The notes beneath the pieces are model-generated. The model was not told the origin of the DNA. It was given only the letters and a program-made list of their open reading frames with translations, and did not search any database. Made by a program: the position numbers and the translations under genes. Below, one piece after another: positions 5,392 to 13,007 of a stretch of DNA of 16,881 nucleotides; position 1 is the first letter of the stretch; each line of letters begins with the position of its first letter. The DNA lies in NCBI GenBank assembly GCA_002490465.1, contig DKUB01000020.1:2453-19333 (forward strand), in the 5' to 3' direction. The stretch is from Lachnoclostridium sp. UBA7215. Lineage in GTDB: Bacteria > Bacillota > Clostridia > Lachnospirales > Lachnospiraceae.

Positions 5392-6405
5392 ATGGTTATT
5401 ACACAGACGCCGTTTCGTATGTCATTCTTTGGTGGAGGAACGGACTTTGAGGGGTTTTATAAGGAACATGGGGGGAGTGTTATTTCGACAACCTTTGACA
5501 AATACTGTTTTGTCACGGTCAGTCATCTTCCGCGTTTTTTTGAATATACCAATCAGATAACATACAGCAGGATTGAGCGCGTCAATGATGTGTCCGAAAT
5601 AGAACATCCTTCGGCAAGGGAAGCTATGAAATATCTGGATATACGGGAAATCCGCATGACTTATGAGGCCGATTTGCCGGCCCGGTCCGGGCTTGGGACA
5701 AGCAGTTCTTTTGCTGTTGGAATGCTGAATGCATTTTATGCGTTAAAGGGAAAGCATGTGGATAAAACAAAGCTGGCCAAAGACGCCATATATGTAGAAC
5801 GGGTATTGTGTAAGGAAAGCGGCGGTGTGCAGGATCAGATTGCGGTATCCTTTGGGGGATTGAACCGGATAGATTTTACAGCGGAAGGGTTTACAGTAAA
5901 TCCTATTATTATACCGCGGGAGCGCAAACATCAGCTTGGTGAAAATCTTATGCTTTTCTTTACCGGGTTTTCCAGATTTTCCAGTGACATTGCCCAGAGC
6001 CAGGAAAGGGCAACGAAAGATAAGACGAAGGAATTACTTGAGATGCTTCAGTTAGTGGATGAAGCGGAACAGGTATTAATATCCAAAAGAACAGATTTAT
6101 GTGAGTTTGGGAAATTACTGGATTATACATGGAGGCTAAAACGCGGCCTGACAGAAAAGATTTCTAGTGATTCGATTGATATATTGTATCGAAAGGCGAT
6201 GGAGGCCGGTGCAGTTGGAGGAAAGCTTTTAGGGGCCGGCGGCGGTGGATTTCTTTTGTTTTATGTAGAAAAGGAAAAACAGGAAAAAGTGAAAGAGGCG
6301 TTAAAGGATTTGCTGTACGTTCCTTTTGAATTTGAAGAGGGCGGAACGAGAATTTTATATTACAAATCGGAAGACTTTTGTCTGGATGAAATGACAATAT
6401 CATAA
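5392..6405 (+). CDS. hddA: D-glycero-alpha-D-manno-heptose-7-phosphate kinase
   Basis: This GHMP-family kinase phosphorylates heptose 7-phosphate at the anomeric carbon to give D-glycero-alpha-D-manno-heptose 1,7-bisphosphate. The 337-residue protein begins TQTPFRMSFFGGGTDFEGF (4-22), the typical HddA/fucokinase-type start. It has the ATP loop P96-ARSGLGTSSS-106, the GGVQDQ segment (143-148) and the C-terminal motif G276-KLLGAGGGGF-286. Length matches HddA (about 340). An AGAGGA ribosome binding site precedes ATG 5392. It sits directly after the nucleotidyltransferase-phosphatase fusion and with gmhA completes the heptose activation set. An HldE-type beta-heptose kinase domain was not seen in the window, which favours the alpha (GDP) branch over the ADP-heptose branch. 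Confidence 0.9.
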   Translation: MVITQTPFRMSFFGGGTDFEGFYKEHGGSVISTTFDKYCFVTVSHLPRFFEYTNQITYSRIERVNDVSEIEHPSAREAMKYLDIREIRMTYEADLPARSGLGTSSSFAVGMLNAFYALKGKHVDKTKLAKDAIYVERVLCKESGGVQDQIAVSFGGLNRIDFTAEGFTVNPIIIPRERKHQLGENLMLFFTGFSRFSSDIAQSQERATKDKTKELLEMLQLVDEAEQVLISKRTDLCEFGKLLDYTWRLKRGLTEKISSDSIDILYRKAMEAGAVGGKLLGAGGGGFLLFYVEKEKQEKVKEALKDLLYVPFEFEEGGTRILYYKSEDFCLDEMTIS

Positions 6406-6436
6406 TGGTATTGTCATAAAGAAAAGGGGTTGCAGA

Positions 6437-7557
6437 ATGATAAGTTTTAATTGCCCGCCTTTGCTTGGCAGTGAGATAAAATATGTGGAAGATGCCATGA
6501 ATCGTCACAAAATAAGCGGTGACGGTGAATATACAAAGAAATGTAATGCATTGTTAGAAGAAATCAGCGGCTCTTCCAAGGTTCTTTTGACGACAAGTTG
6601 TACTCATGCGACAGAAATGGCTGCATTGCTTGCCGATATACAGGAAGGCGATGAGGTGATTATGCCAAGCTATACCTTTGTGTCAACGGCAAATGCATTT
6701 GTTTTGCGTGGGGCAAAGGCTGTATTTGTTGACATTCGCCCCGATACCATGAATATGGATGAGACATTAATCGAAGAGGCAATAACAGAAAAAACTAAGG
6801 CCATTGTTCCGGTACATTACGCCGGTGTGGGCTGCGAGATGGATACGATTGTGCAGCTGGCAAAAAATATAATTTACAGGTGATAGAAGATGCCGCTCAG
6901 GCAGTATGCGCTACCTATAAAGGAAAGCCATTGGGAAGCATAGGCAACTTTGGCTGTTACAGTTTCCACGAGACGAAAAACCTGTCTATGGGAGAGGGCG
7001 GTGCTATTTTAATTCAGGACCCCCTGAAAGCAGAGGCGGCGGAAATCGTCCGTGAGAAGGGCACAAACCGCAGCAAATTTTTCCGCGGTGAAATCGATAA
7101 ATATACGTGGGTAGAAAAGGGCAGTTCCTATCTTCCAAGTGAAATCAATGCTGCGTATCTGTACGCACAGCTTTTAGAGGCAGAAAAAATAACCAAAGAC
7201 CGCATGGACTCGTGGGAATTATATTATAAATCCCTGGAAGAGCTGAAGGACCGCATTGACCTGCCCCATATTCCGGAAGAATGTAAACATAATGCCCATA
7301 TGTTTTACATAAAGGTAAAGGATATAGAAGAAAGAGGGCAGTTAATTGCCTGGCTGAAAGAAAAAGGAATCGATACAGTATTTCATTATATTCCGCTACA
7401 TTCTGCGCCGGCGGGAAAACGGTTTGGAAGATTTTCCGGTGAGGATAAGTTTACGACAAGAGAGAGTGAACGCCTTTTGAGGCTTCCAATGTATTATGGT
7501 CTGCAGGCAGAGCAGATTGAGTATGTATGCGATAGGATAAAAGAATTTTATAATTAG
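6437..7557 (+). pseudogene. WecE-like DegT-family sugar aminotransferase, split by a one-base deletion
   Basis: Two consecutive frames make one enzyme. Residues 1-143 are read from ATG 6437; then the frame breaks and stops at 6881-6883. Coding resumes in the next frame from VIEDAAQAV to the stop at 7557. One extra A in the A6 run at 6862-6867 restores LAKKYNLQVIEDAAQ and a 373-residue protein, the usual WecE/RffA length. Motifs include FNCPPLLGSEIKYVE, LLTTSCTHATEMAALL, MPSYTFVSTANAF and SFHETKNLSMGEGGA, with PLP-binding Lys at restored position 181, and GTNRSKFFRG. WecE aminates a 4-keto-6-deoxy hexose nucleotide. Here the substrate could be the 4-keto-6-deoxy heptose nucleotide made by the enzyme encoded next. 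As sequenced it should be inactive, unless slippage restores the frame. No other damage is visible, so the break is recent, reversible or a sequencing error. Confidence 0.88.
6862..6867 (+). other. A6 homopolymer at the aminotransferase frameshift
   Basis: Six A bases follow C6861. The frame is correct on either side if the tract has seven. A runs of this kind can vary by replication slippage or be read through by transcriptional slippage. The tract is short, so slippage rates may be modest, and a base-calling error is a real alternative. Confidence 0.6.
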
Positions 7558-7589
7558 ATTTTACAAATATATTTGGAGGGACATAGAAG

Positions 7590-8624
7590 ATGAGTAAAAA
7601 GGCATTAATAACAGGAATAACAGGTATGGTTGGTTCTCATTTATGTGATTATCTTCTGGAGAATACAGACTGGGATATTTACGGTGTGTGCCGGTGGAGA
7701 AGTCCCTTGGATAATGTGGAGCATCTGTTAAACCGGGTCAATGAAAAAGACAGGGTATATTTTGAATATGCAGATTTAAATGATCAGATTTCATTGTTTA
7801 CGGTTGTACAAAATGTTAAACCGGATTATATATTCCATCTGGCTGCGCAGAGTTATCCGCTCACCAGCTTTACAGCGCCAATTGATACATTGAATACCAA
7901 TATATTGGGAACATGCCGTCTGATGGAATCCGTGCGTGCCGTTATGGAACAGGATTCTGACTATAAGCCAGTGGTACATGTCTGTGCATCCTCCGAGGTC
8001 TTTGGGAAAATTCCGCCAGAGAAAAAACCGGAAACCGGAATCCATGAGGAATGCCCGTTTCACCCGGCATCCCCCTATGCCATTTCCAAAGTGGGAACAG
8101 ACCTGCTGGGGCGGTATTATGCGGAAGCGTATGGCATTACTGTTATGACGACAAGGATGTTTACCCATACCGGGCCAAGGCGCGGCGACGTCTTTCATGA
8201 GTCCACGTTTGCCAAGCAGATAGCCATGATAGAAAAGGGATTAATCCCGCCTGAAGTGAAGGTTGGGAACTTAAAGTCTCTCCGTACTTATGCGGATGTA
8301 AGAGATGCGGTCCGGGCTTATTATATGCTGGTCACGATAAATCCGGTCGCCGGAGAGTATTATAATATCGGGGGCTCGTATACCTGTGAAGTAGGGGATA
8401 CCCTGGAGGCGCTGTTAAATATGTCAACGGCAAAAGACAAAATAAAAGTTGTCACTGACCCGGAAAGGCTCCGCCCGATTGATGCTGATTTGCAGGTACC
8501 GGATTGCAGTAAGTTCAAAAAGCATACCGGCTGGGAACCGGAAATCTCCTTTGAGCAGACAATGGAGGACTTGTTGAATTACTGGAGAGAACGGGTAGAC
8601 AGAGGAAACTTTTTGACAAGATAA
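7590..8624 (+). CDS. GDP-mannose 4,6-dehydratase-like enzyme, probable GDP-heptose 4,6-dehydratase
   Basis: This is an extended SDR of 344 residues with cofactor motif G9-ITGMVG-15, CASSEVFGK (132-140) carrying the active-site Ser and Glu, and the catalytic Y163-AIS-K167 with preceding HPASPYA. HLAAQSYPLTSF (83-94), RMFTHTGPRRG and LRTYADVRDAVRAYY are typical of GDP-mannose 4,6-dehydratases and their heptose relatives (DmhA, WcbK, DdahA). Because the operon makes an activated manno-heptose, the likely reaction is NADP-dependent conversion to the 4-keto-6-deoxy heptose nucleotide. That would feed the SDR reductase, the cupin and the split aminotransferase. Choice of heptose over mannose is inferred from context. 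GGAGG precedes the ATG at normal spacing. The ABC permease gene follows after 17 bases. Confidence 0.85.
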   Translation: MSKKALITGITGMVGSHLCDYLLENTDWDIYGVCRWRSPLDNVEHLLNRVNEKDRVYFEYADLNDQISLFTVVQNVKPDYIFHLAAQSYPLTSFTAPIDTLNTNILGTCRLMESVRAVMEQDSDYKPVVHVCASSEVFGKIPPEKKPETGIHEECPFHPASPYAISKVGTDLLGRYYAEAYGITVMTTRMFTHTGPRRGDVFHESTFAKQIAMIEKGLIPPEVKVGNLKSLRTYADVRDAVRAYYMLVTINPVAGEYYNIGGSYTCEVGDTLEALLNMSTAKDKIKVVTDPERLRPIDADLQVPDCSKFKKHTGWEPEISFEQTMEDLLNYWRERVDRGNFLTR

Positions 8625-8641
8625 AAAATGGGAGCGAAAAA

Positions 8642-9418
8642 ATGGGAACAATACGAGAAGTATTTGCTTATCGGCAGATGATATTCCGTTTGGTAAAAAG
8701 GGATTTGCGGGGACGCTATAAGGGGTCTGTCCTTGGCTTCTTGTGGACCTTTTTAAATCCCCTTTTGCAGCTTGTTGTATACTCTCTTGTTTTTTCGGCG
8801 ATTATGCGTGTTGGAATAGAAAATTATTATATTTTTTTGTTCGTCGGTCTGGTACCCTGGCTCTTTTTCAGCAGTTGTCTGACCGGAGGAGCTAGTTGTA
8901 TCTGGCAGCAGCAGGATTTGGTAAAAAAGATATATTTCCCGAGAGAGGTTTTGCCGATTGCTTTTGTGCTCAGCCAGTTTGTCAATATGCTTTTGACATT
9001 TATAGTAATATTTATTGTATTGTTTATTTCCGGGCAGGGGGTGAATCCTGTGGCACTTCTCTTTCTGCCTGTCATAATGTCAGTGGAGTTGGTGCTTGCC
9101 CTGGGAATTACTATGATTTTGTCCGGTCTTACCGTGTATTTCCGGGACTTGGAATATATCTTTTCCATTGTTTCCATGGCGTGGATGTATCTGACCCCGG
9201 TTATGTACTCGGTGGACATGGTGCCGCCGGAGTATGAGCATTTGTTTTATCTGAATCCTATGACGCCGATTATTATCGCTTACCGCGACGTTTTGTATTA
9301 TCAGCAGATTCCGCAGCTTCGCACACTCCTATCGGGATTTTCCGTGGGTGTCATTATATTTGTGGCAGGCTGGTTTGTATTTTCCAGGATGAAGAGAAAT
9401 TTTGCGGAGGAACTTTAA
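8642..9418 (+). CDS. wzm: ABC-2-type polysaccharide export permease (Wzm/TagG family)
   Basis: The 258-residue integral membrane protein has about six hydrophobic segments. It opens with the typical RDLRGRYKGSVLGFLWTFLN (20-39), then a first membrane segment, FLFVGLVPWLFFSS, and the conserved YLTPVMYSVDMVP followed by YLNPMTPII. This is the membrane half of exporters that move lipid-linked glycans, such as O antigen, teichoic acid or S-layer glycan, across the cytoplasmic membrane. The ATPase gene starts on the base right after its stop codon, so the two are translationally coupled. The presence of this pair means the glycan is probably finished in the cytoplasm before export. No Wzx flippase or Wzy polymerase was seen. 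Confidence 0.92.
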   Translation: MGTIREVFAYRQMIFRLVKRDLRGRYKGSVLGFLWTFLNPLLQLVVYSLVFSAIMRVGIENYYIFLFVGLVPWLFFSSCLTGGASCIWQQQDLVKKIYFPREVLPIAFVLSQFVNMLLTFIVIFIVLFISGQGVNPVALLFLPVIMSVELVLALGITMILSGLTVYFRDLEYIFSIVSMAWMYLTPVMYSVDMVPPEYEHLFYLNPMTPIIIAYRDVLYYQQIPQLRTLLSGFSVGVIIFVAGWFVFSRMKRNFAEEL

Positions 9419-11092
9419 ATGGACAGAGAGACAGTAATTGAAGTGCATGACTTAAAAAAGAAATTTAAGGTTTACCGTGACAAAGGAAATACGTTAAAGG
9501 AAAGAGTACTCTTCTGGAATCGAAACCGCTATGAGACGCGCTGGGTTTTAAACGGTATTTCATTCCAGGTGCGTAAAGGAGAGGCCGTAGGGTTAATTGG
9601 CCCGAATGGCTGTGGAAAAAGCACGACTCTGAAACTCCTGAACCGGATTATATATCCAAATGGCGGAACGGTTAAAATATCCGGCCGCGTATCCAGTCTT
9701 ATTGAACTTGGGGCAGGATTCCACCCCGACATGAGCGGCCGCGAAAACATTTACACAAATGCCTCTATTTTCGGACTGGATAAAAAGAGCATTGATGAAA
9801 GAATTGATGATATTATCGCATTTTCTGAACTGGAAGAATTTATGGACAATCCGGTGAGGACATATTCCTCCGGCATGTATATGCGGCTTGCCTTTGCAGT
9901 AGCTATTAATGTAGACGCAGATATTCTCCTTATTGATGAGATACTTGCCGTAGGAGACGCCAACTTTCAGGCGAAATGCTTTAATAAGCTCCGAGAGATT
10001 AAGAAAAAGGGAACGACAATTGTGATTGTATCACACTCTCTCGAGCAGATAGAAAAAATATGTGACCGCACCATCTGGCTACAGGATGGTGAAATCAGAG
10101 AAGATGGAAAACCGCAAAAAGTCCATGTCTCTTATACAAACTTTATGATGGGAAAAGCGGAGGAACGCGAGAAGAGGGAACAGAATAGAACCAAAGAGTC
10201 TGAAAATGGTAAGGAAATTAGTAAGGCAGCGCCTAAATTTATCGAAATAGGAAATAAAAAAGTAGAATTTACGTCGGTGAGGCTCTTTGATGCCAAGACA
10301 GAAGAGGAAAAAGACGAGTTTGAAATCGGGGATTCCATCATTGCGGAGCTACAATATGTGCAGAATGATGAAGATATAAAGTCAGCGGAGATTGGAGCAT
10401 GGATTGTCCGGAAGGAGGATGATTTGTGCTGTATCGGCATGAATACGCAGGCAGATGAAGTGGAAGAATTTATTTTAGAGAATAAAGGGATTATCTGTGT
10501 TCAGATTGACCATCTGCCTTTGTCAGTGGGGCGGTATGCATGGACGTTTACACTTCGAGATAATGCCAATGAAATTTATCACCGGATATTTCAAGTGGGA
10601 AGTTTTTTGATAAAAAGTGACCGGAAGGATTTCGGTGTGGCAGTGGCAGAACATGAGTGGTTTTATAATGGGAAAATAGCAGAAAAAGTAGGCGATACAC
10701 TTTCAGAAAATGTTGCGGATTACCAAGTGCGTATAGAGGTTGATATGTTAAAAAAGGCAGTAAATCCCGGTGAAAGTGTTCCGTGTATTGTACATGTTAC
10801 AAATTTGTCAGACAAGGTTTTGGAAGGAAATCGGCTTCATCCGCTGAATGTTTCTTATCATTTGTATCGTGATAAGGGGGAACTTGTTGATTTTGAAGGG
10901 AAGAGATTTCTCATTCAAGACAAAATTGAGCCAGGCAGCACAAGTGATGTAAATGTCTTTATCGACACAGAAGGGATTGAACCCGGTGATTATATAGCAG
11001 AGATTACCCTAGTGAAGGAAAGTATTGCATGGTTTGATGCTTTAGACAGCGGTATGGCAAAGAAGGCAGAGTTTCAGATAATGGAGGGTTGA
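9419..11092 (+). CDS. wzt: Polysaccharide ABC exporter ATPase with long carbohydrate-binding C-terminus (Wzt)
   Basis: Residues 1-245 are the nucleotide-binding domain: Walker A GPNGCGKST (61-69), VSSLIELGAGFHPDMSGREN (91-110) typical of Wzt/TagH, signature YSSGM (149-153), Walker B ILLIDE (169-174) and switch His in VSHS (204-207). After a charged linker (246-275) come a Wzt_C-like beta domain (about 276-415, ending EHEWFYN) and a second Ig-like beta domain (about 432-556). Wzt_C domains bind the finished glycan end and gate export. The second domain is extra compared with E. coli Wzt proteins and resembles residues 17-117 of the next gene product (YH, PG, GDY, EI and V-E-x-x-W-[FY] placed alike). 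The start shares its junction with the wzm stop; GGAGG lies at 9406-9410. Confidence 0.92.
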   Translation: MDRETVIEVHDLKKKFKVYRDKGNTLKERVLFWNRNRYETRWVLNGISFQVRKGEAVGLIGPNGCGKSTTLKLLNRIIYPNGGTVKISGRVSSLIELGAGFHPDMSGRENIYTNASIFGLDKKSIDERIDDIIAFSELEEFMDNPVRTYSSGMYMRLAFAVAINVDADILLIDEILAVGDANFQAKCFNKLREIKKKGTTIVIVSHSLEQIEKICDRTIWLQDGEIREDGKPQKVHVSYTNFMMGKAEEREKREQNRTKESENGKEISKAAPKFIEIGNKKVEFTSVRLFDAKTEEEKDEFEIGDSIIAELQYVQNDEDIKSAEIGAWIVRKEDDLCCIGMNTQADEVEEFILENKGIICVQIDHLPLSVGRYAWTFTLRDNANEIYHRIFQVGSFLIKSDRKDFGVAVAEHEWFYNGKIAEKVGDTLSENVADYQVRIEVDMLKKAVNPGESVPCIVHVTNLSDKVLEGNRLHPLNVSYHLYRDKGELVDFEGKRFLIQDKIEPGSTSDVNVFIDTEGIEPGDYIAEITLVKESIAWFDALDSGMAKKAEFQIMEG

Positions 11093-11095
11093 TAG

Positions 11096-13006
11096 ATGGA
11101 TTATAAAAGTATAGTTTTGTCAACGGAAATTCCAAGTCTTGAGTTTGAGAGGGGAGGAAGGGAGTTTACAATTCCTGTGAAAGTACAGAATGGGAGTGAT
11201 GTAGACTTATTTTCTTCTCAGGACATTTATTTGACTTATCATGTTCTGGATTCGAACAGTAATGTTATGAGATGGGATAATGAGAGGACGGAAATTGCTA
11301 TTTTGCCAGGAGATGAGGAGTCTGTAAGTGTAATATGTACTGCTCCTAATGAAGCAGGTGATTATTACCTGGAGATAGATATTGTAAGAGAAGGAGTAGA
11401 ATGGTATTCTGCACAGGGGATGCATGTTATAAAGGTTTCTTTTAAAGTACAAAAGAATGGTTCAAAATATCTGGATGAACTTGAAAAAGAAATTCAAAGG
11501 CAAAATGAAATAAGCAATATCTTTAAAAAAGAGTTAGCATCCGGACAATATAAGTTGGAAAAGCCATATGTTAGTTTGAACCCATATGGAAATTCGCCGT
11601 TGACGGCAATTATTCTTTTCCAGACAGAAATGCCTATGTGTATTACGGTAAAAGTTGAAGGAAAAACAAAGGAAGCGGATATAAAGGGAGAAATTAAAAA
11701 ATATACAACAGAGCATACTATACCTATTTACGGTTTGTACGCAGACTTTTTAAATATTGTGGTTATAACTGGTGAAACGAAGGAAGGGATAAAAAGAAAG
11801 AGTATTCTCAAGATACAGACAGGGGGTCTTCCTGAAGATTTTAGTGATATTAATATTAAAACTTATATTGGTGATTCTGTACAATATGAACTGGGTATGA
11901 ATTTTTGTTATACGGGACTTGAATGTAAAGGTACAAAAATGGCATATGATATTAATGGTGATATTCGTTGGTGTTTTCTAGGAGAATTTGCGTGGCCGAC
12001 AAATTATAATTCGAGTACATCTGTGTGGGTGTTGAAACAATCGGATGAGATTCGGGATTTGTTAGAGGGGATGTATTGTGAATATACTTTACTTGGTCAG
12101 ATTAGGACAGCTATTTTGATTCCTTACTGGGTACACCATGATATATGGTTTACGAAAAGGGAGACACTTTATATGTTAATAAATTCGGAGGATACTTCGC
12201 ATGACGCTGCAATAGAAGTAAATTGTAAAACAGGAGAGATTATACATTATTACAATTATAAAAAAATGTTTATGCGAACAAGAAATACAAGTGAGTTGTA
12301 TACAAATAATGATTGGCTGCATATGAATGCGCTTGTTGAGCATAATGGGGATATTATTGTATCCGGCAATACACAGTCTACGATTATGAAACATGATAAA
12401 GAAGGGAATATCAAATGGATACTGGCTGACCCTATAGGATACACAACGTATTGGAAGAATTTGGCGCTTACGCCAATAGGTGATAATTTTGAATACTTTT
12501 ATAACCAGCATGCGATAGAAATATTGCCAGATATGGATGGGAATCCAGATACATTTGACATGCTTCTTTTTGATAATGGAATTAGCAGAAATAAATGTAA
12601 CGGTTTAGATAAGGAGGAAAACCCGCCATATTCCCGGATTGTTCATTACCGGATTGATGAAAAAAACAGGACAGTAGAACAGATATGGGAATATGGAAAA
12701 GACAGAAAAGAACTGTATTCAATGTGGAGGGGAGATGCGAATCTTCTTACCAACGGCAATATATTAGGGGTATTTAATTTGCGTGATAAAAATGATATTG
12801 ATGGAAAAGCGTATATGGAAAGTTGTGTTTGTGTTGAGGTGGACAGGGATAAAAATGTAATATGGGAGAGTTACGGATGCAGCGATAAGGCTAGAAACAG
12901 TTACCAGAATTACCGGATGGAACGAAAAGAAATGTATGATACAGAAGAGGCAAATATAGATTTATCCCATGAGGTAAAAATAGTTGAAGTCAGGAGGAAA
13001 TCCTAA
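11096..13006 (+). CDS. Arylsulfotransferase (ASST)-like protein with N-terminal Ig-like domain, no signal peptide
   Basis: The 636-residue protein starts with an Ig-like beta domain (17-117) like the C-terminal domain of the adjacent Wzt. After a charged helix (124-148) comes an ASST-type protein: SLNPYGNSPLTAIILFQTE (160-178) and HTIPIYGLYADFLNIVVI (207-224) match the ASST N-terminal domain. The rest looks like the beta-propeller, with VHHDI (346-350), NNDWLHMNAL (404-413) and YNQHAIEIL (469-477). The His residues in these motifs correspond to the conserved ASST His residues, including the sulfate-carrying one (H472 by my alignment). The conserved Arg expected in S-x-R-x-Q appears as Asn425 (VSGNTQ). 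Known ASSTs are periplasmic or extracytoplasmic; this one has no signal peptide, and an upstream extension is blocked by the wzt stop three bases before its ATG. Role unproven: glycan sulfation, or a non-catalytic glycan-binding propeller. Confidence 0.72.
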   Translation: MDYKSIVLSTEIPSLEFERGGREFTIPVKVQNGSDVDLFSSQDIYLTYHVLDSNSNVMRWDNERTEIAILPGDEESVSVICTAPNEAGDYYLEIDIVREGVEWYSAQGMHVIKVSFKVQKNGSKYLDELEKEIQRQNEISNIFKKELASGQYKLEKPYVSLNPYGNSPLTAIILFQTEMPMCITVKVEGKTKEADIKGEIKKYTTEHTIPIYGLYADFLNIVVITGETKEGIKRKSILKIQTGGLPEDFSDINIKTYIGDSVQYELGMNFCYTGLECKGTKMAYDINGDIRWCFLGEFAWPTNYNSSTSVWVLKQSDEIRDLLEGMYCEYTLLGQIRTAILIPYWVHHDIWFTKRETLYMLINSEDTSHDAAIEVNCKTGEIIHYYNYKKMFMRTRNTSELYTNNDWLHMNALVEHNGDIIVSGNTQSTIMKHDKEGNIKWILADPIGYTTYWKNLALTPIGDNFEYFYNQHAIEILPDMDGNPDTFDMLLFDNGISRNKCNGLDKEENPPYSRIVHYRIDEKNRTVEQIWEYGKDRKELYSMWRGDANLLTNGNILGVFNLRDKNDIDGKAYMESCVCVEVDRDKNVIWESYGCSDKARNSYQNYRMERKEMYDTEEANIDLSHEVKIVEVRRKS

Positions 13007-13007
13007 A

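Noticed and set aside
8896..9237. Plus-strand 113-residue frame inside the permease gene
   Set aside because: Alternative frame of a well-supported ABC permease; no independent start signal.
12984..13007. Upstream ATG (12984) as start of the HAD-glycosyltransferase gene
   Set aside because: It lies inside the previous gene and before the AGGAGG at 12992-12997, which is properly spaced for ATG 13008.
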